From assembly GCF_025398315.1 (NCBI RefSeq), contig NZ_JAODOQ010000001.1, forward strand, positions 2,666,001-2,730,000: DNA of 64,000 bases. The letters are read 5' to 3'. Below the pieces are notes generated by a model. The model made no database searches and had not been told where the DNA came from. It saw nothing but the letters and a program-made list of their open reading frames with translations. The translations under genes were made by a program, and so were the position numbers. Below, piece after piece: positions 8,772-20,492 of this stretch. Origin of the DNA: Shewanella phaeophyticola. Lineage in GTDB: Bacteria > Pseudomonadota > Gammaproteobacteria > Enterobacterales > Shewanellaceae. How positions within the stretch are numbered: position 1 is the first letter of the stretch; each line of letters begins with the position of its first letter.

Positions 8772-9551
8772 GCCGCCCATTAACATATAATATGAGTATA
8801 GAAACAGTTACACAGAAGATTTTTGACTTAGAAATAATTTGTTGAAGCCGATAGGCTGAAATATGCAAACCAATTCATATTAAGCCTGTTTTCAATATTT
8901 AGAGGGTTCATTTGCTTCAGTTAAGTACCCGACTTTATTGTTTTTATTTTTAAATTTATCAAATTATTACAAGGAAAAAACTGATCAGAACCCATTAATT
9001 ATAGCTTTAAATTCTTCGTGAACATAACAGCTTATTGAACGGCCAAATAAATTTAAAGTCGGCCGTTTAAGTTATTGATTAATATCATCCTACATTTACT
9101 ATCTTATTGATGTAAAGCAGTTTTATTTAACGCCACTGACACATAAAAGCGAGCTTGCGCGTTAAAAGTGAACCCAATAATCGAAAATAAATTAAAAGAC
9201 ATTAATATCAATGCATTAGAGGGTTCGTGAATTATTACTCGTACTACTTTAGTTTACTTATCAACCGATTAAACTTAAAAATACGCAAAAAAACCATTAC
9301 AACTGTTTTTATATACAGTACACACCACATAAAGGTGAGAGACTAGCTGCAACTGGATAGCTGTCCGACATTTGTAAGCCTGTTAAAATGCAGTCAGGAG
9401 CTGGGTGAAGCGCTACGACGTTAGTGGCCGCAGGCCATAAAAAAGAACAAATACCTGGATTCCGGCTCAAAAGCAAAGCTGGATAGTGTGTTACAGATAG
9501 ACTTACGCTCATCTGCCGTGTACGAAGTACTTCGATGAAGTTGCCACAAAG
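8772..9551. other. AT-rich stretch after the attC sites, no supported gene
   Basis: A short frame begins ATG at 8792 (MSIETVTQK) and stops after 17 codons, possibly a relic of a second cassette. An inverted repeat AACGGCC/GGCCGTT spans about 9038-9068 and could be a weak terminator. The 9309-9512 minus-strand frame has no protein-like features. The sequence gctggatagtgtgttacag near 9480 looks like debris of a dispersed repeat, but I see no second copy in the window. Confidence 0.35.
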
Positions 9552-9845
9552 TTAATCTTTATTCATTGCAACAGGGTCAGACTCATTCTTTTTCGCTGGC
9601 AGTTTTTGGATTGGCTGATTTCTAACGCACATTAAAGCGTCAGACATATACTGGCAACTGCCTATGTATAAATCCTGATGCCCACCTTCAAACTGGCAGT
9701 CATCTGAACGGGCTTTGTCATGGCATACGCTCACAGCCTTTTCATTGAGATGGCCTGAATGAGCCTGGGAAAAGCTTGCTATTAACATCAACAGACAAGT
9801 GACTATTACGGCTGGTAAACGCCTTTGCGACACTGAAATGGGCAT
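9552..9845 (-). CDS. Small secreted Cys-containing protein downstream of the YHYH gene
   Basis: 97 residues with a clear signal peptide: MPISVSQRR, a hydrophobic run VIVTCLLMLIASF, and a likely cleavage after SQA-H. The mature part is about 70 residues with four cysteines (VCHDK, DDCQ, GSCQ, LMCV) that could form two disulfides. ATG 9845 is preceded by TAGGAG at about 12 bases. It follows the YHYH-domain gene on the same strand with a small gap, so the two are probably co-transcribed and both work outside the inner membrane. I do not recognise the family. Confidence 0.6.
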   Translation of the reverse strand: MPISVSQRRLPAVIVTCLLMLIASFSQAHSGHLNEKAVSVCHDKARSDDCQFEGGHQDLYIGSCQYMSDALMCVRNQPIQKLPAKKNESDPVAMNKD

Positions 9846-9862
9846 GAATACTTGCGCTCCTA

Positions 9863-10917
9863 TTACTTTCTTTCTGGCGGATGTCCGTCTCTAGGAGGCT
9901 TACCACCTTCTGGTGGACGGCCTCCATCTGGTGGTCTCCTGCTGACCGCCAGCGGGAATGACCGTTTCGCCATGCATGCAACCAATAAACATATTTTCAC
10001 TCGGGCTTGCCGCATGGTAATGATAACCACGAGTATCATCCGTGATGCCACGGCATTCATCTAACGATTCCTCTTTTCCCTCAGAATTTCTCATAGCATA
10101 AATACCATAACCATCTGACGCATAACCGATAAGCGGTGCATGTCCATCACTGGTGGTCGTTGCCTGTTTATCGGTACAACCTGTGGTTGAATGATAATGA
10201 TATCCTTGATGCGCATTAATGTGCCCCCCACAGTCATCAAACGCGGCAATGGTATAGCTCCCTAAAATAGCATTTACCGGTGCCGGGCCTGATAATTCTG
10301 CACCATCAAGCGCAATACCAACGGTATGCACCCGGCTAGATTGAAGCCGCTGGAATAGGCGTTGTGGGTATAAGGTAAGTAAGAGAGAAGTCATCATCAA
10401 GATAGGATAGTTCACACTCGATACAATTTTGTTTGTATTGCTCTGCAACATCTGGACGTGCTGCGCCTAAACAAGCTTCTTTGGTTGCGGTATAACGGAC
10501 TTTATTAGTCTTGGTATCATAAACGAGCCATTTTTCATCACCATAATATTCACCCAGTTTTAAGATAAATTCACCAGTGATATCCACCAAATCGCCACTG
10601 CCCGTTTTACTGAACCACGCACCACCAACCTCGGCACCATCGGTAGTATTTCTTGGGCAAAAGGGATCAGGCTCTCGACCTGCTGGGGCGCCAGAGGTCG
10701 TAAACTCGTAACAGGTTGTTACCGTACCCTGCGCGGTTTCACACTCAACGATTTTAGGCGGTTGCGTAAATGCCCCCTCTGTAAACATTCCAAGATCGAT
10801 TCCCGTGGTTTTTATTGTTGGTTCAATTTTATCGCCAGAGGAAAACTCACAACCGCTTAATAAAGTGAGGCTTAAAACCATAAGGCCTATCGATACGCTT
10901 GCTTTAGATTGCGTCAT
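9863..10917 (-). CDS. YHYH-domain lipoprotein (frameshifted)
   Basis: A lipoprotein signal (LTLLSGC) starts the protein; ATG 10917 has AAGGAA eight bases upstream and is preferred over the TTG at 10935. The first frame ends at 10336 with TPIPAASI; the second frame, in which the protein continues, carries ALDGAELSGPAP and two YHYH motifs (QGYHYHS, RGYHYHA) typical of the YHYH family. A switch near 10340 joins them. A second switch near 9945 would swap the tail ending at 9900 for a proline/glycine-rich tail (PPDGGRPPEGG) ending at 9863, the usual ending in this family. The protein is anchored in the envelope; its function is unknown. I read both breaks as likely sequence errors. Confidence 0.7.
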
Positions 10918-11031
10918 GAATGATTTCCTTTTCAATGAGTCACATTGATTTTTGAATTGCTCTGCGTTGTAATATAGCTGAACCCTATTAATGTAGTAAG
11001 TACTAATTTAACTATCAAAACTACAACACTG

Positions 11032-11055
11032 AATAAAAAGGAAGCTTTCGCCTCC
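11032..11055 (-). terminator. Terminator of the M28 peptidase gene
   Basis: On the minus strand GGAGGC, a GAAA tetraloop and GCTTCC form a six-pair stem followed by TTTTTATTC, 24 bases after the peptidase stop codon. Confidence 0.75.
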
Positions 11056-11078
11056 TCTCTTTATCCAACTAGCTAACA

Positions 11079-12668
11079 CTATTTACCGTCTTGTGCTCTG
11101 CGCTTTTTAAAGTCTGACTCTTCGAGCCATTTTGGCCAGTCGTTGTTGTTGGCAAGCTTTTCAATAATTTCACTGATTAAGCCGAGATCTTGCTCGACTC
11201 CGCCTAAATTCCAGCTGGCATCATAATCGTCAGCATCTTGATGATATTTATGAGCAATATAATCTGGGTCAGTATCACCTAGGCTCATAAACATTAACCC
11301 TGGAACCCCCTGTTGGGCTAAAGCAAAGTGGTCTGAACGGAACATAAGGCCGTTTTGTGGACGAGGATCTGCTTTGACTGTGCGCCCTTGTGCTTTGGCG
11401 GCATCATCTAAATAAGTCTCTAACTCTGAAACGCCCTGGCCGTAACGCAGTATGTAACTAACACCTTTGCCAACGTTCATGCCGTCTATGTTTAAAAATG
11501 ATACTATTTGTTTAGTCGGGACAGGAGGATTGGCAGCAAAGTATTGCGCACCAATAAGGCCTGTTTCTTCTGCGGTAAAGGCTGTAAACAAAATAGAGCG
11601 TTTAGGGGCTTTATTTTGCGCTTTAAAATGTCGCGCTAACTGTAATACTCCAGCAACACCTGAGGCATTGTCGACAGCACCGTTATAAATGCGCGTCTTG
11701 CCATCTTGCACTGTTTTACCTAAATGATCCCAATGCGCATGCATAACAACCCATTCATCGGCTTGTGAACTGCCAGGTAAAATACCGGCTACGTTATAAG
11801 ACGTGGCCAATTCGATTTGGTTTTTGAGGGTTAAATTGGCTTTAAGTTTAAGTGGTATCGCTTTAAAACCTGGCTTTGCGGCGGTGAGTTTTAGTCTGTC
11901 GTAATCAAGGCCTGCTGCGCTAAAGATTTTTTGTGCACCGTGATGTTGAACCCAACCCATGACACCGATGTGAGATTGATTTTTGTGGTTATCCACTAAG
12001 GTATATTTGGTATTGGTGTTGCTGTTTTCAACTACGTTCCAGCCGTAGGCTGCGGGTGCAGTTTCGTGCACAATAAACACCGCTTTGGCGCCCTGCCTTG
12101 CAGCTTCTTCGTATTTGTAGATCCAGCGGCCATAGTAGGTCATGGCGTTACCTTTAAACACGTTTGGATCTTGAGTGGCAAAGCCTGGGTCGTTAACTAA
12201 CATGATGACCGTTTTGCCTTTCACATCAACATTAGCGTAATCGTTCCATTGGTATTCTGGGGCATTGATACCATAACCCACAAAAACAACGTCGCTGTTG
12301 TTTAATGACACTTGTGGCTGAATTTGTTCAGTGCGGGCGGTAAAATCGCTACCGTTATTTAGCACCACATCAGCAATGGTGAGCTGCATAGTTTGATCTG
12401 CAGTGATTTTAGCCATAGGCACAGCTTGGCGATAACTATCACCAAAACCAGGGGCAAGCCCCATCTCTTTGTAGGCTTTTTCTAAATATTCAACGGTCAG
12501 TGTCTCGCCTTGAGACAAGGCTCCACGACCTTCAAACTCATCACTGGCTAGTGTTTGCACATCTTGACGGTAGGTTTTTTCATCAAATTTAAATGGCGCG
12601 GCATTTGTGCTTTGTAATAAAAAAACACTACATAAAGCTATTAAACGAAAGGTATTCACGGACAACAT
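11079..12668 (-). CDS. Secreted M28-family metallopeptidase
   Basis: 529 residues with a signal peptide (hydrophobic run LIALCSVFLLQ, cleavage near TNA-A). The N-terminal half contains a PA-like insert (GKTVIMLVNDPGFA). The M28 zinc-ligand set is visible: HAHWDH (His and Asp-type HxD), DNASGVAG, AFTAEETGLIG with the catalytic Glu pair, NIDGMN and SDHFALA. The family removes N-terminal amino acids or dipeptides with two zinc ions, here in the periplasm or outside. It ends at its own terminator and is 5' of no co-directional partner closer than the tilS gap, so it is probably monocistronic. The specificity cannot be told. Confidence 0.9.
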   Translation of the reverse strand: MLSVNTFRLIALCSVFLLQSTNAAPFKFDEKTYRQDVQTLASDEFEGRGALSQGETLTVEYLEKAYKEMGLAPGFGDSYRQAVPMAKITADQTMQLTIADVVLNNGSDFTARTEQIQPQVSLNNSDVVFVGYGINAPEYQWNDYANVDVKGKTVIMLVNDPGFATQDPNVFKGNAMTYYGRWIYKYEEAARQGAKAVFIVHETAPAAYGWNVVENSNTNTKYTLVDNHKNQSHIGVMGWVQHHGAQKIFSAAGLDYDRLKLTAAKPGFKAIPLKLKANLTLKNQIELATSYNVAGILPGSSQADEWVVMHAHWDHLGKTVQDGKTRIYNGAVDNASGVAGVLQLARHFKAQNKAPKRSILFTAFTAEETGLIGAQYFAANPPVPTKQIVSFLNIDGMNVGKGVSYILRYGQGVSELETYLDDAAKAQGRTVKADPRPQNGLMFRSDHFALAQQGVPGLMFMSLGDTDPDYIAHKYHQDADDYDASWNLGGVEQDLGLISEIIEKLANNNDWPKWLEESDFKKRRAQDGK

Positions 12669-12813
12669 CCTTTGTAAATATTTAGAAGGTGATTGTTACA
12701 ATAGCTCAGTATTAGAGCAGACTTCGTCCTGCTAGAAACTTCGCGACGATAATGACCAGACTCACCAATATAGTCTGAAGCAATAATCAGTGCTAGCGCT
12801 TTTTTATCGTTAT

Positions 12814-14312
12814 TCAACGGGTTGTCAAAAGCGGCAAGCTAAGACCTGGTTGGCCTGGCGCTGCCAGGTAACGTTTGTCTATCCACAATCCTATGGCGGC
12901 AACTAACACATCATCGTAAAAGATTAATGGGATTTGCTGACGGCACCATGGCGGAATTTGACACTCCTGCCAGAGCTTCTTAAGCTCTCGAGGTTTGGTA
13001 CGTTGCGATGTGGCAAACTGTGGTTGACATTTAATTGAACCCGATGCGCCATATTTTATCGTAACTTGTACGTGAGTGGCTGGCAATGTAAGTAATGGTG
13101 TTGTTGATACTGAACCTTCTTGTGGTGCAAATTCAGCTTTATGCGACTGTATTTGCAAACTCACTGTCAGTTGTCCTACTTTGCCGTTAGCTTGATTTAA
13201 CTCACCGGCAAACAACGCACGAATATCATTTTGCAGTCTTGTGGCATCCAAAGGCGCTAACGCTAGATTAGTTAACACATAAGCCACATTGGCAAAACGT
13301 TTAACTTGATAATCGCCCCATTGAATGGTCACGTTGGCATCGTCTTTTGCTTCGAGCAATTGTGATAGAATTTGCTGTAATTGCGATTGCGATGGCAGAT
13401 TAACACCACAATGTTGTAAATACCCCCTAAACAGCAATGCTTGCCATGCAGGAGTTAATAGGCTCAACTGCGCCAGTTTAAACCCACTAGACTCAGTGAT
13501 TAATCCATTGGTATCGGTGGGTAGCGTTAACCACTGGGGTAAGCGATGACTCACTTCATCATCAATCACTTGTTGTTGCTCTGCACACAATGCAGCGCTT
13601 CTTGCTGCTGTGGTGGCAATACTTGGCCAGCGTTGTTTTAGGCGGGGAATGATTTCTAGGCGTAAAAAGTTACGATCGTAACTGTCGTCTTGATTACTCT
13701 CATCTTCTATGTGGTTTAATTGATATTGGGCAGCAAATTGCTCTATTTGCTGACGGCTAATGGCTAACAGCGGCCTAAGCAACCAGGATTGCTTATATAA
13801 TTGCGTTGGCGCCATAGCGCCCAGGCCTTTGAACCTGACCACGTTTTAATGCCAGCAATAAGGTTTCGAGTTGATCATCTTGATGGTGGGCGGTAAGAAA
13901 GATATCACCGGGATTCAAATAGCGCTCAAATGCTTGATAACGCGCATCACGTGCTTTGGCTTCTAAGCTTTCCCTTGTAGCCTTTTTCTACCTTAACCCG
14001 CTCCACTTGTACCGGAAGTTGGTAATGATTCGCACGACTAATACAATGCTCAACCCATACATTAGCATTAGGGCTTAAGCCGTGATGTACGTGAATAAGC
14101 AAACATGCAATGTGTGGATGTTTTTGAGCAAAGGCACTTAAGCCAAATGCCAAGACCTCAGAGTCAACCCCACCACTGTAAGCCAGTACTAACTTAGGCG
14201 CATGCTCATTTAACTGCACACCTTGTTGGAACAAAGGCAGCACGCTATTTTCTATTAAGGTTAATAGCTGTGCGGTTGTTATATTGTCTGACTTCAGCGT
14301 GGCATGAGCCAT
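12814..14312 (-). CDS. tilS: tRNA(Ile)-lysidine synthetase (frameshifted twice)
   Basis: The PP-loop motif SGGVDS is in the first segment (13947-14312), with HVHHGLS following. The first frame ends after [11 protein letters not shown]. In the next frame [16 protein letters not shown] and [17 protein letters not shown] follow, as the family requires, and a second shift near 13840 returns to FKGLGAMAP. The rest (12814-13842) carries the substrate-binding and C-terminal domains. One extra G in AAGGGAAAGC and two missing Gs around CAGGTTCAAAGGCC would explain everything. TilS adds lysine to C34 of tRNA-Ile(CAU) and is essential, so a true pseudogene is unlikely. It starts nine bases after dnaE; accA, which lies between these genes in E. 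coli, is missing here. Confidence 0.88.
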
Positions 14313-14321
14313 GATATTTGC

Positions 14322-17300
14322 CTAATTAAACGTAATTTTAACGTTATTTGAACCGAGCAATCGTTCAAGCGATAGCATTAACTCATCGCTTGGGTTTACT
14401 CGCCATTCATCACCTAAAGTAATCTTACCGCTGGCTTCTGGTTTAACATAATTGATCACCACTGGCACCGCGCCATTACGCCATGGAGTTAAGGTTTGTT
14501 CAAATGTATCTAACCACTCTGGGTTGACATCATTGCCTTGGACATTAATTTCAACCGATTTGGCAAAGTGGCTGCGAGCTTCACCAATTTCAATCACATT
14601 ACGGGCATTCATGCGGTTGCCGCCAGAGAAATCATCAAAGCTGACATCACCTTCGCAAATTAAAATGCGATCTTTTTCAAGTAAATGTCCAAATTTTTCA
14701 AACGGCTCGGTAAATAGCATGATTTCGAGACGCGCACTTTTATCATCAAGGGTAACCAGACCCATTTTAGAACCACGCTTGGTGATCATCACTCGGGTTG
14801 CTACCACTAACCCGGCCGCTTTAACGGTTTTGCCCCGTTCGGTTGGATGAATGTCTTTTAAACGACCATTAGTGTATTGCTTAAGCTCTTTTAAATACTG
14901 GTTTATCGGGTGCCCAGTTAAGTAGAGCCCTAAGGTTTCGCGCTCGCCTTCTAACCAAACTTTATCAGGCCATGGCGTGCACTGAACAAAGTTTTGCTTG
15001 CTGTCTTCTGGCTCGCTATTAAGCAAACCAAACATATCATGCTGGCCTATCGCCTCTGCTTTGGCATGCTGGGCTGCTGCGCTAATGGCTTCTGGTAATG
15101 TTGCCATCATTGAGGCGCGATGCGTGCCTAGGGTGTCTAACGCCCCTGCTAGAATAAGTTTCTCGATGACGCGTTTGTTGAGCTTTTTTAAATCGACACG
15201 AGCACAGAAATCAAATAAATCGATAAAAGGACCGTCTTTACGTGCTTCTAAAATCGAATCAACTGGCCCTCGCCCACGCCTTTAATGGCGCCAATGCCAT
15301 AAACAATATTAAGGTCGTCATCGACGGTAAACTTAAACAAGCCTTTGTTTACATCGGGCGGAATAAGCGGTAAGCCCATGCGTTCGCATTCATCGACTAA
15401 GGTGACGATTTTGTCTGTATTGTCCATGTCGGCAGACATTACCGCGGCCATAAACTGCGCCGGATAGTGGGTTTTAAGCCACAATGTTTGGTACGACACA
15501 AGGGCATATGCGGCCGAATGCGATTTATTAAAACCATACCCAGCAAACTTTTCTACCAGGTCGAAAATTTTCATCGACAGTTCGCCGTCGATGCCATTAT
15601 TGATAGCGCCTTCTTTAAAGATGCCACGCTGTTTGGCCATTTCTTCAGGTTTTTTCTTACCCATTGCACGGCGGAGCATGTCCGCGCCACCAAGGGTATA
15701 ACCAGACAATACCTGAGCAATCTGCATTACCTGCTCTTGGTACAAGATAATGCCGTAAGTAGGAGACAATAATTCTTTTAACGACTCGTGTTGATATTCA
15801 GAATCTGGGTAAGACACTTCTTCACGGCCGTGTTTACGTTCGATAAAGTTATCAACCATGCCCGATTGCAAAGTGCCTGGACGAAACAGTGCCACAAGTG
15901 CAATCATGTCTTCAAAACAGTCAGGTTGCAGGCGCTTAATAAGATCTTTCATGCCGCGAGATTCAAGCTGGAATACTGCAGTGGTCTCATAACGTTGTAG
16001 CAATCTAAAACAAGCTGGGTCGGTTAATGAAATAGCTTCAATACGCACAGGCTCTTTACCTTCTTTAACCAAGCGCGGATTAATCATCTGCAACGCCCAG
16101 TCAATAATGGTCAAGGTCCGTAATCCCAAGAAGTCGAACTTAACCAAACCCGCGGTTTCAACATCGTTTTTGTCGAACTGAGTAACCGGGTTTAAACCTT
16201 CTGCGTCGCAATATAATGGCGCAAAGTCAGTGATACGTGTGGGGGCAATCACCACACCACCGGCATGTTTACCCGCGTTACGGGTGACCCCTTCAAGGCG
16301 GCGACACATGTCGATAAGCTCTTTTACATCTTCATCAGCGGCGTAAGCCTCGGGTAGCGATGGCTCAACCTCAAAAGCCTTGGCCAATGTCATCCCAGGT
16401 TCTGCTGGGATCATTTTTGTTAAGCGTTCAACAAAACCGTATGGATGGCCTAATACTCGGCCAACATCGCGTACAACCGCTTTTGCCGCCATGGTGCCAA
16501 AGGTAATAATCTGTGATACCGCTTCTCTGCCATAGAGTTCGGCTACGTGGTCAATCACCTCGTCACGACGGTCCATACAAAAGTCGACGTCAAAGTCGGG
16601 CATTGAGACACGTTCAGGGTTTAAGAAACGTTCGAACAGTAAGTCATACTCTAGCGGATCAAGGTCGGTAATTTTAAGCGCATAAGCCACAAGTGAACCC
16701 GCCCCAGAACCACGGCCTGGCCGCGACAGGAATACCGTTATCTTTACCCCATTGAATAAACTCCATTACGATAAGGAAGTAACCCGGGAAGCCCATCTGG
16801 TTAATGACTTTGAGTTCAATTTCAAGGCGTTCGTCGTACTCACCACGTTTTTCAGCTCTTACCTGTGGATCAGGAAATAAAAACTCGAGTCGCTCTTCTA
16901 AGCCTTTTTCAGACACATCAACTAAAAAGTCTTCAATAGATAAATCGCCGGTGGGGAAGTTCGGTAAAAAGTACTCGTGTAATCGAATGGTGACATTACA
17001 CCGTTTAGCGATTTCGACGGTATTTTGTATCGCCGAAGGGATATCGCTAAACAATTCGCACATCTCATCTTGACTGCGTAAATACTGTTGGTCGCTATAA
17101 GTTTTAGGACGACGAGGATCCACAAGGGTAAAACCGTCATGAATCGCCACGCGAATCTCGTGAGCTTCAAAGTCATCTTGCTTTAAAAACACCACTTGGT
17201 TAGTGGCAACTACCGGCAAACCTCTGCTTGATGCGAGCTCAACCGCCATGTGCAGGTAACGTTCTTCATCAGCCCGCCCTGTTCGGATTAATTCTAAATA

Positions 17301-17798
17301 ATAGCGGTCGTTAAAGTGTTGCTGGTAAAAGCTCACTAAAGCATCAACCTGGTGTTGATTGCCTTTTAATAACGCCTTACCCACATCACCTTCTTTAGCT
17401 CCCGATAAAATAATTAAGCCACTGTTAAATTTAACCAGCCATTCTTGATCTATCACTACCCGGCCATCAATTTGACCACGCAAGTAAGCTTCACTGATTA
17501 ATTGGGTAAGGTTTTGATAGCCTTCGTTGTCCATCGCTATAATAGTCAACGCGCAAAATTCTTTTTCAAAGCCTGGCGTTTGCACCCAAAAGTCTGCACC
17601 GACTATGGGTTTAATCCCAGCGCCATGGCAACCACCATAAAACTTTACGAGGCCGCAAAAGTTGTTTTGATCGGTTAACGCTATCGCCGCCATGTCGAGG
17701 CTTTCTGCCGCGGCAATAATGGGCTTAACTTTTGCGACGCCGTCAGACATCGAAAAATCACTGTGAACGCGTAAATGAACAAAACGAGGATCGGACAT
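14322..17798 (-). CDS. dnaE: DNA polymerase III alpha subunit (frameshifted twice)
   Basis: The full span encodes about 1,159 residues, matching the 1,160 of E. coli. The PHP domain starts [19 protein letters not shown]. The catalytic aspartates of the C-family polymerase are in [11 protein letters not shown]. The first frame (to 16674) ends in a garbled GPGRGSG motif; the second (15248-16690) starts [12 protein letters not shown] and ends GEGQLIRF, where the family has GEGPVDSIL. Restoring one C in GGGCCAGTT repairs it. The third segment holds the OB-fold and tau-binding C-terminus. The enzyme is the replicative polymerase and is essential, so these breaks are very probably sequence errors. 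Confidence 0.93.
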
Positions 17799-17865
17799 AG
17801 ATTAATTATTCTTCGAAAAAGATGAATGTAATAACATGAAAAAGCGGAATTTAGACTATCAAACT

Positions 17866-17895
17866 AACCTACTTTCTCCAATGATTAAGTAGGTT
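17866..17895 (-). terminator. Possible weak terminator or hairpin between rnhB and dnaE
   Basis: AACCTACTT and AAGTAGGTT form a nine-pair stem with a 12-base loop just after the rnhB stop. The T-tract is poor, so it may be an attenuator. Confidence 0.35.
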
Positions 17896-17908
17896 ATTGT
17901 CTTTAATA

Positions 17909-18557
17909 TTAAGATTTATTCTGCAGTAAAATACGTTCAGCAACAGGTTTAAAGCTTTTACGATGCTCAGGCAACACGCCGTGCAATGCTAAAGCCTCAA
18001 AATGGGCTTTAGTTGGATAACCTTTGTGTTTAGCAAAGCCATATTGAGGATATTGGCTGTCTAAGATAGCCATTTCAGCATCGCGGGTCACTTTAGCTAT
18101 TATAGATGCCGCACTAATGGCTGCGACTAAGCCGTCACCTTTAATCACGGCATGGCTAGCAATACCAAAGTCAGGTACACGATTACCGTCGACGAGCACG
18201 CGATGCGGCTGAATACTTAACCCGGCAACTGCACGTTGCATGGCTAACATGGTGGCATGCAATATATTCAGCTCATCAATTTCTGCCGGGCTAGCTCGGC
18301 CAACACTGACACTCAGTGCGTTGTCGATAATATCTTGATACAAGGCATTACGGCGTTTTTCGCTGAGCTTTTTAGAGTCATTTAAACCCGCAATAGATTT
18401 ATTGGGGTCTAAAATCACTGCTGCAGTTACCACGTCGCCCACTAATGAGGCCGCGGCCAACCTCATCAACGCCTGCAACCACACCTTGTGATATCAAATT
18501 GACTTGTTCAGCTGTGATGTTTTTTATCACAACCGGCATAGTATCAAGCGTTATCAT
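17909..18557 (-). CDS. rnhB: Ribonuclease HII (frameshifted)
   Basis: The ATG at 18557 overlaps the lpxB stop (ATGA) and opens [19 protein letters not shown], reading into GVDEVGRG, the first catalytic motif. The frame then shifts: the sequence CTCATTAGTGGGC needs one base less to give [13 protein letters not shown], which continues in the 17909-18484 frame. Further motifs are [20 protein letters not shown] and SIIAKVTRD. The enzyme removes RNA and single ribonucleotides from DNA. It sits between lpxB and dnaE as in other gammaproteobacteria. Confidence 0.9.
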
Positions 18558-19713
18558 TTGGATTGTCCTGTTACCAGTAAAGCATCTACGGCATCAGCAG
18601 CACGTTCACTGGCATTGCATTTAAGTAGCTGGTGCATTTGCTCGAATCGGGCATTTAACGGCGCAAAATCTTTATTCAACTGATCAATTATCGCATCTGC
18701 AATTAATTGAGGTTGGCAATTTGCTTGCATTAACTCAGGTACAATAGTTTCATTTGCCAGTAAATTGGGTAATGAATAATTGCTGATGTTCATCATGCGA
18801 ATGGCGATGGCATACGTTATCGGGCTAACACGGTAGGAAACCACCATAGGACGCTTAACCAACATCGCCTCTAAAGTGGCAGTGCCAGACGCTAATAAAA
18901 TACAGTCTGCAGCCGCCATCACTTCACGGGAATGGCCATCAATAAGATGAATTTCTAGATCGGGAGCGTATTGCTTTAATGCTTCAGTAAATTGTTGTTT
19001 GCGCGCCTCATTCACTAGAGGCGTCACTAATTTAATATCGGGATAGGCCTGTTTAACCAACACAGCGGCTTTAATAAAAGGCTCGGCAAGCTGTGCTAAT
19101 TCACCACCGCGAGAACCAGGCAGCACGGCGAGGTATTCTGCCGTTGGGTCAAGGCCTAAATCGAAACGCGCCGCCAACTTATCACTTTGCATTGGGATGT
19201 CATCTGCCAAAGTATGGCCGACAAATGTGCAAGGGACTTGGTGTTTATCGTAAAAGGCTTTTTCGAACGGCAATAAAGACAGCACCATATTGGTGGCTTT
19301 AGCTATTTTAAAAATGCGTTTTGGACGCCACGCCCATACCGAAGGGCTAACGTAATGCACGGTTTTAATGCCTTTGGCTTTTAATTTAAGCTCAACACCA
19401 ATATTAAAATCAGGGGCATCAATACCAATAAAACAATCTGGTGATAGCGCAGTAATTTGGTTAATTAAACTTGAACGGATCTTAAGTAAGCGTGGCAAGC
19501 GTGACAGCACTTCAACCAGGCTACCATTACGGCTAACTCTTCCATTGAAAATAGACTTTCAAATCCGAGCGCTTGCATACGCGGACCACCAATACCAATG
19601 AAACGGGCATCTGGATGACGTTTTTTAAGTGATTTAACTAAGCCAGCACCTAAAATATCGCCGGAGATTTCTCCGGCGACAATGGCAAATATTTTTTGAG
19701 ATCGTTGAGTCAT
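18554..19713 (-). CDS. lpxB: Lipid-A-disaccharide synthase (frameshifted)
   Basis: The first segment (19465-19713) carries [20 protein letters not shown], the family's N-terminal motif. It ends in a wrong frame after EELAVM. Restoring one G in ATGGTAGCC gives [18 protein letters not shown], which leads into the 18554-19510 frame. That frame has [24 protein letters not shown] and LPGSRGGEL. LpxB joins lipid X and UDP-diacylglucosamine at the inner membrane in lipid A synthesis. It lies nine bases after lpxA. Confidence 0.92.
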
Positions 19714-19721
19714 CGTGTCTT

Positions 19722-20492
19722 CTATCGAATAATGCCGCGACCAGGATGATTAATAAATTCCATAAAGGCTTTTACATTTTCATCTTTTTCGGCCATCTCA
19801 CTGACTTCAGCGTTAGCTTCTTCAATGGTTAAGCTTTTACGGAACACTGCTTTATACGCATTTAAAATCGCACGCTGACTTTCTTTACTAAAGCCACGAC
19901 GTTTTAAGCCCTCAAGGTTTAATCCTCTTGGTGCGGCAGGAGAGCCTGCAGCCATCACAAATGGCGGCACATCTTGTAATATAAGAGAGGCACCCGCTGT
20001 GAAGGCATGATGACCAATGCGAACAAACTGATGCACACCTGTCATACCGCCAAGAATGACCCAATCGCCGACATGTACATGGCCAGCAATTGAAGCATTG
20101 TTAGCCATAATGACGTTATTACCCACAACACAGTCGTGCGCAATATGCACATAAGCCATAAATAAACAGTTTGAACCAATACGGGTTTCGTGATTGTCTT
20201 GTGTTGTGCCACGATGAATGGTCACAGACTCACGTATGATATTATTATCACCGATAATTAAGCGTGTTTGTTCGCCAGCATATTTTTTGTCTTGGCACTC
20301 TTCACCGACTGATGCAAATTGAAATATGCGGTTGCCTTTACCAATCACAGTTAGGCCTTTAACAACCACATGAGAGCTTATCCATGTGTCGTCGCCAATT
20401 TCAACGTTTTCGCCAATGTAGGTCCAAGGCTCTATCGTTACATTTTGTCCGATTTTGGCTGTTGGGTGAACAAATGCTAATTTATCTATCAC
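19722..20492 (-). CDS. lpxA: UDP-N-acetylglucosamine acyltransferase
   Basis: 256 residues, intact. A left-handed beta-helix of hexapeptide repeats ([14 protein letters not shown] onwards) fills the first 190 residues, with the catalytic His in AHDCVVG and GHVHVGD, and the C-terminal helical domain follows from about 195. It transfers 3-hydroxyacyl chains from acyl carrier protein to UDP-GlcNAc, the first step of lipid A synthesis. The start overlaps the fabZ stop by four bases (ATGA-type), so the lpxD-fabZ-lpxA-lpxB run is one operon. Confidence 0.96.
   Translation of the reverse strand: MIDKLAFVHPTAKIGQNVTIEPWTYIGENVEIGDDTWISSHVVVKGLTVIGKGNRIFQFASVGEECQDKKYAGEQTRLIIGDNNIIRESVTIHRGTTQDNHETRIGSNCLFMAYVHIAHDCVVGNNVIMANNASIAGHVHVGDWVILGGMTGVHQFVRIGHHAFTAGASLILQDVPPFVMAAGSPAAPRGLNLEGLKRRGFSKESQRAILNAYKAVFRKSLTIEEANAEVSEMAEKDENVKAFMEFINHPGRGIIR

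Noticed and set aside
9309..9512. 67-residue minus-strand frame
   Set aside because: No domain, no Shine-Dalgarno of note and low-information sequence; likely debris of a repeat.
9863..10060. Separate small proline-rich protein
   Set aside because: The proline/glycine-rich part continues the YHYH protein in the alternative frame, as in its relatives.
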